A stretch of DNA of 64,000 bases from Acanthaster planci (Eukaryota; Echinodermata; Asteroidea; Valvatida; Acanthasteridae), in contig NW_019091415.1 of the NCBI RefSeq assembly GCF_001949145.1, positions 1,471,446 to 1,535,445 on the forward strand, read 5' to 3'. Positions 46,601-58,900 of this stretch are shown here, one piece after another. The position numbers were made by a program, and so were the translations under genes. The notes beneath the pieces were generated by a model. That model did not search any database. It was given only the letters and a program-made list of their open reading frames with translations, and had not been told where the DNA came from. Every line of letters begins with the position of its first letter. Within the stretch, counting starts at the first letter, position 1.

Positions 46601-49071
46601 GCCTTTGTCATATCAATCATCCAGTAATCCCACTCTATCAAGCCTGCAAGGGGAAGGAGTGTGGATGAAATGCAAAGAAATGCAGCAACATTTCACCATT
46701 TGTTTTACACTGATTTGAAAGAAAAATTATTTGTTGAAGTGAATCATTTAATGGGTCTGTGTAAGTGTTTTTATCTGGAATCCTTGAAATTACACCCTTG
46801 TGCAGCTCTCGTTCTAGTCTAACTTCCAACTAAGGCTCTCTTTCGACCAGTGTCTGCGATACCTTTGCATCTTTGCTGATTAATGATGCAAAATGATGTC
46901 GTCCTTAAGATGTTGACCAATCACCAAGACCAGCGCACTCAAATCCAGTGAGTGCAAGCCGTACTGTGCAGACTGGTACATTCCCCGCACGCGTAGTTTG
47001 GGCGACAAGGGCGGATCAGACACAGCTCTTCGGGAGGCAAAATTTGGGGTTTGGGGAAGGCAATTTTTTCATGCATCATTTCATGGGCTATCTGAGGTCG
47101 GACGACGACATTTTGAAGCTTTTTATACTTTTTGAAAAAAGGAAATATGAAATAGGCCAAAATTTTCGCCCCTCTCAATGTTTAAATAAATTAGGTTCCT
47201 TTTGAGGGGCCACACACACACTCAGTCAGCATACATGGGCTAGCTTTTTAGCCTATAAAAATACAATTGTATGGGTGTGTGTTTGAGCGCTAACATACCT
47301 AGTGTTGACTTGTGACCAAATAATGTCCACACTATGCAAGAAGGGGAGACGTTCTGTTGACTTACGCATGTCCACAGGACGTTTTCCCTTCTCGAAAAAA
47401 GAAGTCAAGAGGCGTTTTGGGGTTCGGGTCACCGTTGTAAAAGGAACAGGAATAGTCAAGGAAACCGTTTACAAAAATCCAGCTGAAAATTGAGTTCTTG
47501 CAGTTCAAGAAATATGCGTCTTTACACCGAGTTTTCTTAGCTGCACGAAAACAAAGGAATGCATTGTAACCATGTTTGTGTCTCTGTATTTAACGCTCAG
47601 AAAATACACAATAGCGCGTTTCCTAAGACCTAAAACACCCTCCCCTGGCTTTCTGTAGAGGTCGCCTGAACCTGGTCAGCAGATCCAGTAATCTAACAAA
47701 GTCTGATCAGCTCCTATCGACCGATCAACAGCTTTTAGCAGATATCTGTCAACAATGACGTCACAGCTTCCAATGTCGCTTGGCTTGCGCTCGGGACTGA
47801 GCCCCATTCGTCGTGAAACCTGCAGGGCCTACAATGGTGCCCAAGGCCGACGAAACACGGTTGATGGTGCCTATAGAGCGCCTACAGAGCATCTCAGATG
47901 GTAGGTTGCCAGTACAGTGTCCCGTCCTTCCATAGTTCCTACTTCGGTCTACTTGGTTTGACAAAATAATTCGACAAATTAATAAAGAAAAAACCGTTCC
48001 ATTAATGAACCATTTCCTCACCGCTTTCGAGGAAGCCGTGGCAAATCATCTTAGTCTCCTTGCTTGGGTCAAAGTGGGAACTGGTGATGCTGCTGGGCTT
48101 GTCAATGTATAGCTCCTGGGCCTGTTCCTTCAGTGGGTTGTGGCGAGTGTGCAGCAGGAACCGCGCATTGACGCGGCTGGGGGACTGCGGCGCCCAGCTC
48201 AGCGGGCGCTGCGGCGGATCCAGGAAAGGGTAACCATAGTTGAAGCAGCCGATATTCGGGAAGCACTTTTCCTTCGCTCCTGCATGAGGAAATCGAGTAC
48301 CATAGTTCGATCATATTAAGAGCAATGTACACCAGTCTGCAAATGTGAACAAAATGGTCGATGTATAACATAATTAATGGACCCGTATGTCCACCTTTAA
48401 GAGCATTTTGGTGCCTCCTTGATTTATATGCAAATTTTCATTTTAATGAGCACGGTTATTAAATCATTGCATGAAACAACCTCAACGTTACAGCCATTTT
48501 TGCACTACAGTAGGAAATTGGATAAATCTGTTTATTAGTATCTTCAAATTCAAAACAAACAAACCAAAGCGTTTCCTTGGAGCAGATTAATTTGCTCAAC
48601 CTATGCAGTTTTTTGTAAAGTTGTTCCATATATTTTACAGTTAATGCTCACAGACATTTCTTTTGCTACTAATTAACAGGTACTAATTAATTGAATAATT
48701 AACAAGTCGTTAAAAATTGAAATAAATTATGTGCAGACTTGTTATACTTTCTTTACAAATTGAAAATTTATTTTTTTTAATGCGGAAGCGGAACCGATGC
48801 AGGTGGATGACACACTCATGACATGACTCGACTGTAACTATTCTCCTCGTTTTCATTCAAGGGGTCCTTTCACAACGGAATCGATAAACCCCAATTTCCC
48901 ATCTTCGTATGTTACCGCCAGGCACAAGTGCAAGTATTCAAAGAACAGTTGTAATAAAAATCAAACGAGAAACATTCGGGTATTTTCAATCATGCCATAT
49001 TGGTACTTCTACTCACGATCTTCAGCAAACGCCAACGGCAGCCAAATTAGCAGAAGGATAAAAGGCTGCAT
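34629..49071 (-). CDS. Gene B: secreted pancreatic-lipase-like triacylglycerol lipase, 11 exons
   Basis: Exons in transcript order: 49071-49017, 48279-48022, 46643-46468, 44163-44055, 42656-42540, 42143-42027, 41086-40988, 40687-40532, 37888-37768, 35510-35313, 34707-34629 (TAA). Exon lengths equal those of gene A except exon 8, which is one codon longer, giving 494 residues. All junctions are GT-AG with matching phases. Signal peptide is [16 protein letters not shown]. The triad is S179 (GHSLG), D202 (GLDPA) and H287 (CNHMRA); the 22-residue lid lies between Cys262 and Cys285; a PLAT domain follows. Coding differences from A are few in the catalytic exons (2 of 37 residues in exon 4) but frequent in exon 8 (about 18 of 52). 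A and B are therefore true paralogues and not allelic copies placed twice. Intron 3 holds a LINE remnant, intron 8 a palindromic element and intron 9 a TIR element. The expected role is extracellular acylglycerol hydrolysis, possibly with a changed substrate or partner preference (inference). Confidence 0.93.
36700..36765. repeat. Partial third end of the TIR element
   Basis: CCCGGTTCGTAAGTGTGACG followed by TTCAGTTTAAACCACTCCCA, preceded by TA, repeats the left end of the element at 36889 about 187 bp upstream of it. It is probably a truncated copy into or beside which the fuller copy inserted. Confidence 0.6.
36889..37312. mobile_element. Non-autonomous TIR DNA transposon, copy 2 (intron 9 of gene B)
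   Basis: Left end TCCGGTTCGTAAGTGTGACG and inverted right end ending TCACTTACGAACCGGA, flanked by TA at 36887-36888 and 37313-37314. The right third aligns with 19438-19563 (shared TACATGGAACCGTGGAACCG-type and AAATCGTGGAGCGTCCGCCT). It is about 200 bp shorter than copy 1, so there is an internal deletion or insertion difference. Confidence 0.75.
37452..37482. repeat. Short perfect hairpin in intron 9 of gene B
   Basis: TGTGGTTCCCTG and CAGGGAACCACA form a 12-bp perfect stem around a 7-base loop. The homologous A sequence near 24510 has only the left half. Confidence 0.55.
39764..39939. repeat. Palindromic MITE-like element, copy 3 (intron 8 of gene B)
   Basis: The cleanest copy: AATACGGGCGATTCACAATA at the left, ATTGTGAAACGGCCGTATT at the right, with TTGGCCAATCA and GTGATTGGCCAAC in the arms. 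Taking ATACGG...CCGTAT as the element, TA dinucleotides flank it on both sides. Confidence 0.8.
42815..42925 (-). repeat. tRNA-derived SINE in intron 4 of gene B
   Basis: On the minus strand, an A-box TGGCGTGGCGG (42906-42896) and a B-box GGTTCGAATTA (42867-42857), then CATTTGGAGTTCC. It is the counterpart of 18290-18395 and its boxes are closer to the polymerase III consensus. Confidence 0.6.
45000..45840 (+). mobile_element. LINE (CR1/Jockey-like) reverse-transcriptase 3' fragment, decayed, in intron 3 of gene B
   Basis: The active-site box FADDTNIF is encoded at 45016-45039, followed by a region like [20 protein letters not shown] after an in-frame stop. The typical LINE C-terminal block follows in a second frame ([20 protein letters not shown], then [20 protein letters not shown]). 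A frameshift near 45630 leads into [20 protein letters not shown] and [12 protein letters not shown]. Stops and frameshifts show it is dead. It lies antisense to gene B and is absent from the matching A intron. Confidence 0.8.
45960..46085 (+). repeat. Retroelement-like dispersed repeat, copy 1
   Basis: AACGGTGCTCCTTTGGTCGT through ATGAACACTCCCGACCAGCA is repeated at 50388-50515 with scattered changes. The tail motif (ACTCCCGACCAGC) also occurs next to the LTR-like end of the Ty3 relic at about 10700-10715 (minus). It is likely a solo-LTR or internal fragment of a related family. Confidence 0.5.
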
Positions 49072-49574
49072 CTTGGAATGTCTTCCTGGGTTGCAAGAGG
49101 CCTAAACACTCAGCGAATCCAGTACCCGCTTCACAGTGACTGCCGCAGGTAAAATGAGGGAGGTGAATTGACGAGCACCGCTTTAAATTGAAAATCCAGA
49201 GGACGGGTGCTTGAGACAAGGAGCCAAGATTTGCCTAATCTATATTTTTCTATTCTATTCCTGAGTGGCAGCTGTCCATCATTGTGCGTTGTGTCTTCTT
49301 TAGAAAATGAAACGCAAAAAAAGAGTGAAACAAAACGTAAAGGGTTTTGAAGTGTCTAACTTCACAATGATTGTTTTTGACATGAAACCGTGAACTTGAC
49401 GGAAATGAGTATCAACTGTATTTCTTCATGGGAATCTCAGAAAGTCCAATTTAAATCAGATAGAGGACTGGGTGATATGAAGGAGGCCCCACAATTTTGT
49501 CGATAGAGGTAGGCCAAAAGAAAAACAAGGTCTGGACGTTTGTCGAAGTAATGAGATACTAAACGACGTTTGAA

Positions 49575-50095
49575 NNNNNNNNNNNNNNNNNNNNNNNNNN
49601 NNNNNNNNNNNNNNNNNNNNNNNNNNNNNNNNNNNNNNNNNNNNNNNNNNNNNNNNNNNNNNNNNNNNNNNNNNNNNNNNNNNNNNNNNNNNNNNNNNNN
49701 NNNNNNNNNNNNNNNNNNNNNNNNNNNNNNNNNNNNNNNNNNNNNNNNNNNNNNNNNNNNNNNNNNNNNNNNNNNNNNNNNNNNNNNNNNNNNNNNNNNN
49801 NNNNNNNNNNNNNNNNNNNNNNNNNNNNNNNNNNNNNNNNNNNNNNNNNNNNNNNNNNNNNNNNNNNNNNNNNNNNNNNNNNNNNNNNNNNNNNNNNNNN
49901 NNNNNNNNNNNNNNNNNNNNNNNNNNNNNNNNNNNNNNNNNNNNNNNNNNNNNNNNNNNNNNNNNNNNNNNNNNNNNNNNNNNNNNNNNNNNNNNNNNNN
50001 NNNNNNNNNNNNNNNNNNNNNNNNNNNNNNNNNNNNNNNNNNNNNNNNNNNNNNNNNNNNNNNNNNNNNNNNNNNNNNNNNNNNNNNNNNNNNNN
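49575..50095. other. Assembly gap (521 N) upstream of gene B
   Basis: A run of N about 0.5-1.0 kb upstream of the gene B start codon, within the proximal regulatory region. Confidence 1.
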
Positions 50096-50387
50096 GGGCG
50101 CAGTGGCGCATCCTGCGGATTGGGGGTGGAGGAATGGGATAGGGCAGGTTTCTCCTGGACATATTCTTCTTTTTTTGTAGGAATTGAAAAAGATGTGTCA
50201 AAATGGTACCACAGGTATGTCGCCTTTTGGGAGGGGGTGTTGAAGATTCATTTGTGGATTAAAAAAATATAAAAAAAACAGTTGGCCCTAACTGGGGACA
50301 GAGACTAGCTGGATGGGAACGTAGTTCAAATAATATGACCCGAGATGGTGCTGTTCATATGAGCTTCGAGCGCAATCAAGAGAGGGC

Positions 50388-50580
50388 GCAATTTTCCTGG
50401 CAACGGAGGCTCCTTTGGTAGGAACTGCACTTCGCGAAATCACAAGCCACTATGAAATGCATGCACGTTCTCGCAGCTATACGCTAATGAACACTCCCGA
50501 CCAACACGGCTAACATGGCTCTTTTTAACCGATGAGGGGGATGCTTTTGCTCAAGGCCAAGAACATCTCAGATAAAACTT
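50388..50580 (+). repeat. Retroelement-like dispersed repeat, copy 2
   Basis: Repeats 45960-46085 and continues into CTCTTTTTAACCGATGAGGG and GGATGCTTTTGCTC, which match the block at 8407 (+) and 10660-10690 (-) of the Ty3 relic. This links the dispersed repeats and that element as one family. Confidence 0.55.
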
Positions 50581-51099
50581 CTTATTTAACTGTTTCAGAA
50601 CAAGTCGTCTTCCCCCTATTTAGATCTGGTTATAAATGGACAAATTCGCAAAACTTCCCTAATAGCTTTCTACATCCTTGACAGCATTAACATGAGAAAC
50701 TGTACCGTTTCGCCTTCCTCACCACATTGACGACTCTGAAGGCTGTTAGAGGGTCAAGTCCATCAGATCCATTTTTTCGAAAATTGGTGGAACGATTTTC
50801 TGTTTGCTTCGCGTTTATTTTATGAGTATATAAAAAGCTTTCCCCTAATGTAGTTTCACTGACCCCTCATAAAGGCCTTAAAGGTTACATATAAACTGTT
50901 TAGTTTCTTACCCCAGAACACCCTCCCCCCCAAAAAAAGTCTTTACATTAAGTCTACTGACGTGACGTACGTGGCCTATAGTTTTAGTGACTGTTGAACC
51001 CTTTTCGCATTTGTTTCACAAGGTTCCCGTAATACTGTCAGACTGTATATTGACCTGGTGAGAAAAAGCAACATTGCTATGTGTAATCATAATGAAAAT

Positions 51100-51245
51100 T
51101 TGATATCCGTTATCTGAGTGATTGCAAGCAATCGGGTTATCTCCTAAAACTAACTTCGAAAGCACTTCCAGAAAGTAGATTATCTTTATAGGTTTCGTTC
51201 CACAGGTGCAGGGATACCCACGGACGCGGGAAAAGTAGAACGCCA
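51100..51245. promoter_or_regulatory. Conserved non-coding block upstream of gene B (mirror of 11285-11440)
   Basis: On the minus strand it carries TCACTCAGATAACGGATATC, AGATAACCCGATTG and CGCGTCCGTGGGTATCCC, which align with 11285-11440 upstream of gene A. GATA-type (AGATAA / GGATA) motifs cluster here. The position and survival fit a distal enhancer, but function is inferred. Confidence 0.4.
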
Positions 51246-52971
51246 TCCTGGAATAATAGATTTCAACATGTTCGGTGAAAAATGACACCAGACCTTGGTT
51301 TCACGGGTTTGGGCCTAATGGAAAGCTCTCTTTGTAGTGAAATGCATTCGTGTGCGCTGTAATGATAATTATTGCCCCCACTGCATGTCAAGTACTTTGT
51401 GGGTCGATTAAGAGAAAAAAGAAAGCCGTAGAAGAGTTAATGGTATTCAGTGACGAGCATCTGCTGCAGCCAGGTTTAAGGGGACACTCACCAAATTTGA
51501 ACTCAGAAGACAAACCCTGTATTCCGTTTTATCACTGTCCACACCGGATTTTATGAATATCCTTTGGGGGTTTTTTTTCTGAATTGCTCAACGATCAACA
51601 CATGTTGCAAACCATTTTACCCCGCTCAGAAACTGGAGAAGGACTCAAACACCTAGTAATAGTCCGCCTGAGTCAGTGTTTCAACTCTGACGAAACCCAG
51701 AGAGTGCCCCCTCTAGAAAATTAGCGCCCCCAAAGTGCACCCCAGTTTCGCCACTGCACTTTCGCACAAGCACCGGTGCCTTTTCCTCAAAAAGCTACCT
51801 ACATGGTGGGGGGGATTTGGAGCCCTTTCTGAAAGGTGACCGAAAGAATTCTTAACCGTCAAATCGTTGTCCTTCAGTTTTCTTTCAATATTTGTTCACT
51901 CCGTGATAAATTCTGCAAATTATCTCGGATATTAAAGGACCACATGGGGCCTGAGTATTCTGTGAACATTTGCCAGTCACAGCGTGTTCAAAATGTTCAC
52001 AATAATACTTTTGAAGTCGTGGCTGTTCGAGACTATTTTGTACTCGATCGCTAGTGTTTATTTACTTGCATTTGGAAATCTGTCCTCCACACTTCAGTGT
52101 TAGAAACCTCTACTGGCAACATCGCTTGTTATGATGATCTACGAATGTGTTACTGTTCTACATAGAGGTTATGAGCTGCTGGTGTCTCAGGGGATGTTTT
52201 TTGTTACGTTAATATCGTTACAGTTAATGCACTAAACGTTTACCAGAGTGTCTGTCACAGAAGAGAAAAGCTATACCCTTTAATGTATGTCATACGCATA
52301 AGGTTTTATGCATGTGTGATGGACATACACTAACTTATAAAGACTATCCCTTCATTCACGGCTAGCAAGCACTCCTTGTCAATTTGAATTGACATAATAT
52401 GGAGGGGAGGATGGGATTGAGACCTCCTGGATTTCGACATCAATACAAAAAAGCAGACAAAACGAAAGATCATGGTTATATTGCTGTGTTTTATTGACAG
52501 AAGTAAAGCTCGTCTGAATCAATCGGTATGTCATGCATAACTTCCCTAAGACACGGCTTTATTGTACAAGCCAACAGTCACGCGATTGTAATAGAACTGA
52601 TTTAAACTTTGATTTTCTTTATTTCATCGAATTTTTGCCCCCTCGTAGAAATATTTCTCTTCTTAATTAAACAAGCCGTGACGCTCCAGTCATCAGGTTG
52701 GTCGCGTGGCCGCTCCTGTCATGCTCTAGTGACGACGCCGATCAGTCACACTTGGTCACGGGAAAGAAAGCCGCTACATCTCTGTTGGCCTTGATTGGAT
52801 CCTTTGCGCCGCACATGATATAACTGTGGATTGGCCGAACCAATGAAAAGAAGGTTGTTCGTAACCAGCTGTAAATGTTAGCACGCATGAAACTGGCAAG
52901 GAGTTTAGGCGGTGCTATTCACGTGGAGCAATATTCGTGCAGCCACCTGTTAAGGGCAGCACGCTGGTAAG

Positions 52972-55900
52972 TTAATAATTTGCTTTGAAAAAACAGGTAA
53001 CAACCATACAACAATCACACAATGCGTATATCTTGTAACTGGTCCCCACTCGCTCAACAGTTAGCACATAAATTTCCTCGGCAAGTGTTTCTGGCAAGCA
53101 TGATAACTGTAATGAGATTTGGCCCTGTTTGAATGTAGGCCTAAGACCGGCTGTAATAAAAAAAAACACCACGAAAAGTGTCCTCTTTTCAACGCCAAGT
53201 TACAAATACCACTGGTTGACAATATTAATGTTTTAAATGGACAACATTTGTTCATACCATTTTTTTCTAGACACATTGGTACCAGGACATGGTAGCAGTG
53301 TCAGAAATTGGCAACCGGCGATACAGCTACCAGAATTTTAGGACACGAGTCCACCTTTTAACGAACTCAGACTCGAACAAGAAGGACTCACTCTCGGAAG
53401 TGGTGGATCTAACAACGCTAACGGCCACGCCTTTACGCCATCCTAACACTCATCTGTCGTTGTAAGCGGTGGCCTACTTAGAATTTGTCATCGAGGTCCT
53501 CGAACCAGAATTCAACTCCCCCCCTAAAAAAACTATGATCCGCCAGCCCCACCCCCGGTTGCGCTACAGTGAACTTGGATGTACGGCTGTATCAGAGCTA
53601 GTGGTTCTAGATGTAGGTCTAGGCTATACTGTGTCTGGGTTTTTCATAGAAAGAGAAACAAAACAAGGGGCCCAACTCCCCCTCCCCGATTTTTTTATTC
53701 ACATTTCTGTATTTTTTATTTTTTTATGTAATTTTGATGTAATTGTATTTTGGTGTGCCCTGGTACCTTGTAATTATCAGGTTTACTTTTTCCCCTAATT
53801 TTTACTTCTTAATGTTTGTCGTGCTCCTTTTATGTTTTTTTTTTGTTGCTGTAAATTTGATGTAATTGTATTTTTGATGTTCTTTCAATTTAAAGTTGTA
53901 GGAATTTTGAGGGCCCCAAAATAGTATGTCCAATTTTTTTTAAATGGTGTCAAAATGACCGCAAAGAGTTGTAGGTATAGCTTAATTAATGGGTTACCCG
54001 CTTTAAAGATAGGTCTTTAAAGATTGTTAAATAAATAAATAGATAAATAAATGCGTCAACAACTGTGACACATACCTCGTTAAGTCATTAGCTGAGTACA
54101 CCTCAATCTTGTGCACGTAGAAGTCCGGCTTGGTGAACACGTCCCATTCCCACGGCTTGTACCAAGCGGCGTCGTACTCCCACTCGAAATACAGGCCGGA
54201 CAGCGTGCCCATCGGCGACCCAGCCACCGCCGTGAACCGGTAGTCCTGACCGGGATGAAACTCCTGCGCGTCCCTGCCAGACGAGGCACACCGTGTTGAC
54301 AGAAAAAAAAATTATATTTCCTTCCTGAGTACAGAGGTTAAAAGTGGAATTATTATAATTTTTATCATTGTTTGATGACAGGATTACCCTAAATAATATT
54401 GAGTTCATACAAAAAATAGGGTATATTTTGGAGAGATCTAAACCAAAAAAAAAAAAATTTATCCTGGCTGTAGGGCCTAATTTAAGGCCGTGTCCGAAAC
54501 AGGCTTAGGCTGTGTCCGAAAAGGGCTTCCCGAGCTATGGCTAGGTCTATTATCTGCGCGTCTCCACGCATTTCCAACGGAGTGAAGACCAAGACCTAGC
54601 TCTAGACAAGAGATTCGGATGCAGCTACGGTGGGGTCTAGTATCTGTGCGTCTCCACTTATTTCTAATGGAGTGAAGACCTAGACCTAGCTCTAGACAAT
54701 AGATTCGGATACAGCCTAATTCTGTCATCTAATTCGGTTGAACAGTATTTTCCTCTCCCGTATACGTAGGCAGAGGTGTGACATGGTGTCCTGTATGGCG
54801 CGTATATGACGCCTATTTTGTCTCCAAAAAGATGCTTTGCTGTGCGTGGGGTTAAAATATTACCAATCAAGAATGCAAATTATCAGAGATGTAAACTACT
54901 TTTCTCCGTTCTTCGGGGTGAGATGACAATCCACAGAGAAAGGTGATCAATTTATTGTTTCGTGCCTACTGTCACACTAATGGGGTTTTGGAACCAAAAT
55001 GGCTTATGAAATTAAGTTGTCGAAAATCTCCCTAATGTAGCTCTAACCACCAAGAGGCAGCTATCTCAGGGGAAAACCATAGCTGTGACAATAAAAATCC
55101 TTCCAATTTGTTAATGCACTCACGCAGTCAGCTGCAGTCTCTCCACGTTCCCCTCGGTGTTCATGAGGGTAATAAACAGTCTCCCTCTCCCTTCCGCAGA
55201 TCTCCATGGATCATCGAAGTGAATGTCGAACCGGTAATGAAAACCTGGTAATGCGAAATTTTAAACGTGGGAGTGGCGTTGATGGATAGCATGTCCTCCC
55301 TTCAGTACATAAATACTGAATAGTTGGCAGATGATGGCATGCTCTTATTCCATGAGGCGAAGCTGAGTTGAACGATGGAACATTTCACCTGTCATCCACC
55401 GAACGGAATTATTCTGACTATGAATCTGAATCTGTTTTGCACAGCGCCAGAATAAATCGGGGGGGGGAGCCCGAATAAAAACCTTAAGGTCGGGAGGTTC
55501 TTCATTCACTTAAAAAAGTATAACTGGTGTCTCTCAGTCTATCATCATAGCACCACCAATACTGTGGCTGGAGTTGGCGTGGATGTGGGTAAACCGAATT
55601 TCGATTGAATGGATCGTTCCGATTTTGGTGTTGCTCCTACGCGCACCGTCTTGAGATGATTAATAAAATAACACATGATTGATATACCAATCAGATGACA
55701 GTAAGGCCTTGTCTGTATCTTGTTGGACCATTTTTTCACCCTGCCACCTCACAACTATGCAACTGGACCCCCCCCCCCCAAAAAAAAAAACAAGTTTCAT
55801 GTGCGAAAAATGAACTAGCATAGGTTCCAAGGATTACGCAGAAGCGAATAATCCAATTTGTTTTGCATATTTGCTGGGATGCAATCTTCAGGGCTCGTGT

Positions 55901-58900
55901 ACGTGAGGTGAAAGCACCTGGAAAGTATTGTGCGTCAACCGGAAAATGAGTAGTGACAGTCATGGAAGCTTAATGTTCAGCGCTGGAATGTAAAAGGGTT
56001 TTTAACAGGTGTTTAACTCTAAATTGTCTTCTGAATGGCATGCAGGATAGTGTATATCACCATTACTCTCCATTTCCAAAGAGGAATAATTCATCCTCTT
56101 TGACTGATGTTAATAAGGAGGAAAATCGAATTCGAATGAAATTAATCACTCAAATAGATCGGGGTTTCGTGCCAGTTTCTACGAGGAGTGGTTCTTTTTT
56201 CGATATTTCGGTCTAAATTCAAAGCTGGTTTCAATCCAAATCATCCAGTCCCTTTTTTCAAAAGAAAAGGAAAAAGAGATCTCCAAAAAAAGGTAAAACA
56301 ACAAAAGAAAAACAACGCATTTTGCGACTGGAAACATACCGCAGAACGGTTCTTCCCCGATGGTTTTCTGGTAATAAACCAGGTTTTTCGAGCCGTCCGC
56401 GGGCTTGTAGAGGTCAGCATGGAACCCCATCTCTGCTATCCGTTGGGTGAGCACGCAGGGCCCCTCGAGGAAGTCCGCTACGTACTCGCCCTCGCAGTAG
56501 AACGCCTCGTGGCAGCGGGTCCCGACAGAATCGGTGAAGAGCTTATTGACTCGATTATGGTCGCAGGTTACAAACTGGACGCCCCCTGGCGGGAGTAAGC
56601 GCAAAATTTACGTCAGCAGGGACACAATCTATATGTTCATGTTACTTTGGATAATAAAGAGATCGCAAGTGAGGTTCCCCCGCCTCAAACCAAGTAAAGT
56701 TGGAGGTGCAAAATCATGCCATTTACTTGGAATAACCCAACGATCACGAACACCAGCAACTACTCACATACAATGAGTCCCTTACGAAAAAAAAAATGTG
56801 AAATGAGTGAAAGCAACTTTTACTTTACTTTTACTACAACTTTATACGAGCCCTCCCTTCCTTTACTGTCCTTTATTATAGCACCTCTTTTACAATGATT
56901 TTCCACTCTTTTGGAGTGATTTCCACTCTTTTAAGAGTGGTTTTCACTCCTCTGGAGTCAATTTATTGGGGAATTATTCTTTTTGAGAAAGAGTTGTTAG
57001 GGTCTTTGTTTTTAGAGATACTGAAAATACTGAAGCCGTATGATCACTTCAATATATCTTCCCAATATTCTTGAATAGCCAAACATCCAAATGCCAAAAG
57101 GAGTCCGGCAGTCGCACAGTGAAGTAAAAGAATCTCTACTTGGAGGAAACAGTCTCCTTCATTCCCCTGTCATACTGCAGTTCCATACCGTCAATGAACC
57201 CGCCCTCTGTGATGATATCCTGAGTCACTGACTGGTCACAGCCGGTTTGGTCATCTCCGCCGTTCACGTAGAAGTCCAAGTGCCCGGATGGTTGGTAGAT
57301 GCCCATGCCTTATCGTGATAAAGGAACGCATACTTAAATACACATTGGTTTATATGCGATGCACGGTTGCTAGAAATGTTCAACCATGGAGGTATAAACA
57401 TCTGAATCCATGGTTTAACTTAAAATAGTCGAGGTATAGCTCTCCATGTCCCCCTGTTTTTCTCATCACCAACAGCTCAGGGGATGATTGAAAGAATATT
57501 TCTGCATGTCTCTGTTAGAGCTTTAGCTTGAAATAAGCCAGTGACGTCAGGAGGCCATTCAACTAGGCATCAAGGGGCGTAAAAGAAACTTGAGAACCTG
57601 CTGTGTCCAGGGTTTACGAAATACTTGAGGGCCAGCGAATGCAAGGATGTGCCGTAAGACACACGAAGATTTCAAATATTCCGGTGTCTCCCTAGAATTT
57701 CGATTCCGGAATAGCGTTCAAAGCTATGTAACCAACCTGAAGTTGGAAGGAAAAATAGTCTGTTCCTTTTTATCAGTATGTGAAGTTGTGTTACTATTGC
57801 CACTAGGTCTGCAGGGAACAAGACAAATATGGCAGCATCGTGATACAGGTCAATAAGGCACTGCGAGAGGCCCGCCCGCCTGATGCTCCAAGCAGGACCG
57901 GATAAAATACTCCACAGGTAGTGTTGCGCAGGCCCATCACTATAGGCCCTAGAAACTACCCCCCGTAGGCCATACTCTGCACCAGATTTCTTCACCGGTT
58001 TCGGTAGACCTGGTTATCGAACTGTGCGTATGTAGCAGCTCGTGTGAAGTTTTCCCAAAATCAACAATTCCGAAAACGACGCTGAAGGCTCTAACATCTT
58101 TTGTGACGTTCAGTTTGCGTGGGTCTGTGTTTCAAGGCAACAATGGAATTTTAAAAGGCCCTGAACTTTGTCGCAGGTCCCAGATTTCTTCCTACGTCCT
58201 GGGCACAGTGCTATTGAATAATCTGATCCTTGCTGCAAGATATTTGTTAAACAAGAAAATGACAATTTAATATGAGCGACACATCTTCGACGTATCTTCG
58301 TCATAACTTTGTATACGACCCACCGAGAGTCCAGATCGGGTTGACGTTGGTGTGGATGACATCGACAAAGACAGCGTCCGTCTCATCCAGGCGAACACGC
58401 GGGTCGGTGGCTTCGAAGTACGGTCCGGCTGGATCCAGACCTGACCGGGGGTGGTGGAGGAAAGGCAAGGCAAGATGCCATCATAAAATGTCAACGGGCT
58501 CAGGTGGCATGGTTTCGATCGATACACTGCAAATTTTTGGTACATATCTCGTTGGAGACAGACCAAACTGCCATTAGCTGGTTCTTGTAATTATGACCAG
58601 AACACGTGCGTCGGATGCACGCTCGGTGCTGGTTTCCGGTCCAGGCGACAATCAATCTGACTGGGGGATACTGTTCTCAAAGTAAAGTGTCATGCTCGGA
58701 AGGTTTTGAAGGCAGCTTGTCCGGGCCAAAAGTTTCAACTCGGATATTAAAAGTTTGAACATCAAACTTCAAATTAACGATGCCATCAACGATTCTATAT
58801 CTTATACATCTTTCCTCTAATCTGGAGCCAAGGCCTACAGGATATCTATACAGGTTAATCTATACACATGCGTAATGATTCCTCATTACGTGTGATCAAG

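Larger units (their letters stand above)
33845..51360. repeat. Right arm of the large inverted segmental duplication
   Basis: Contains gene B plus flanks and mirrors 11150-28100. It is longer than the left arm because of extra insertions (LINE remnant at 45.0 kb, TIR element at 36.9 kb, repeat at 50.4 kb, and a 521-N gap). Borders are visual estimates. Confidence 0.85.

Noticed and set aside
12559-49071. Idea that A and B are two haplotypes of one locus misassembled
   Set aside because: They differ at many residues, exon 8 has an extra codon in B, and insertions are arm-specific while both frames stay intact; true paralogues explain this better.
52680-52745. Alternative last exon for gene C (acceptor CATGACAG on the minus strand)
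   Set aside because: It keeps phase and reaches a stop, but the peptide has no cysteine or similarity to the A/B C-terminus.
53640-53690. Another acceptor for gene C after a pyrimidine-rich stretch
   Set aside because: The frame reaches a stop after five codons and gives no lipase-like end.
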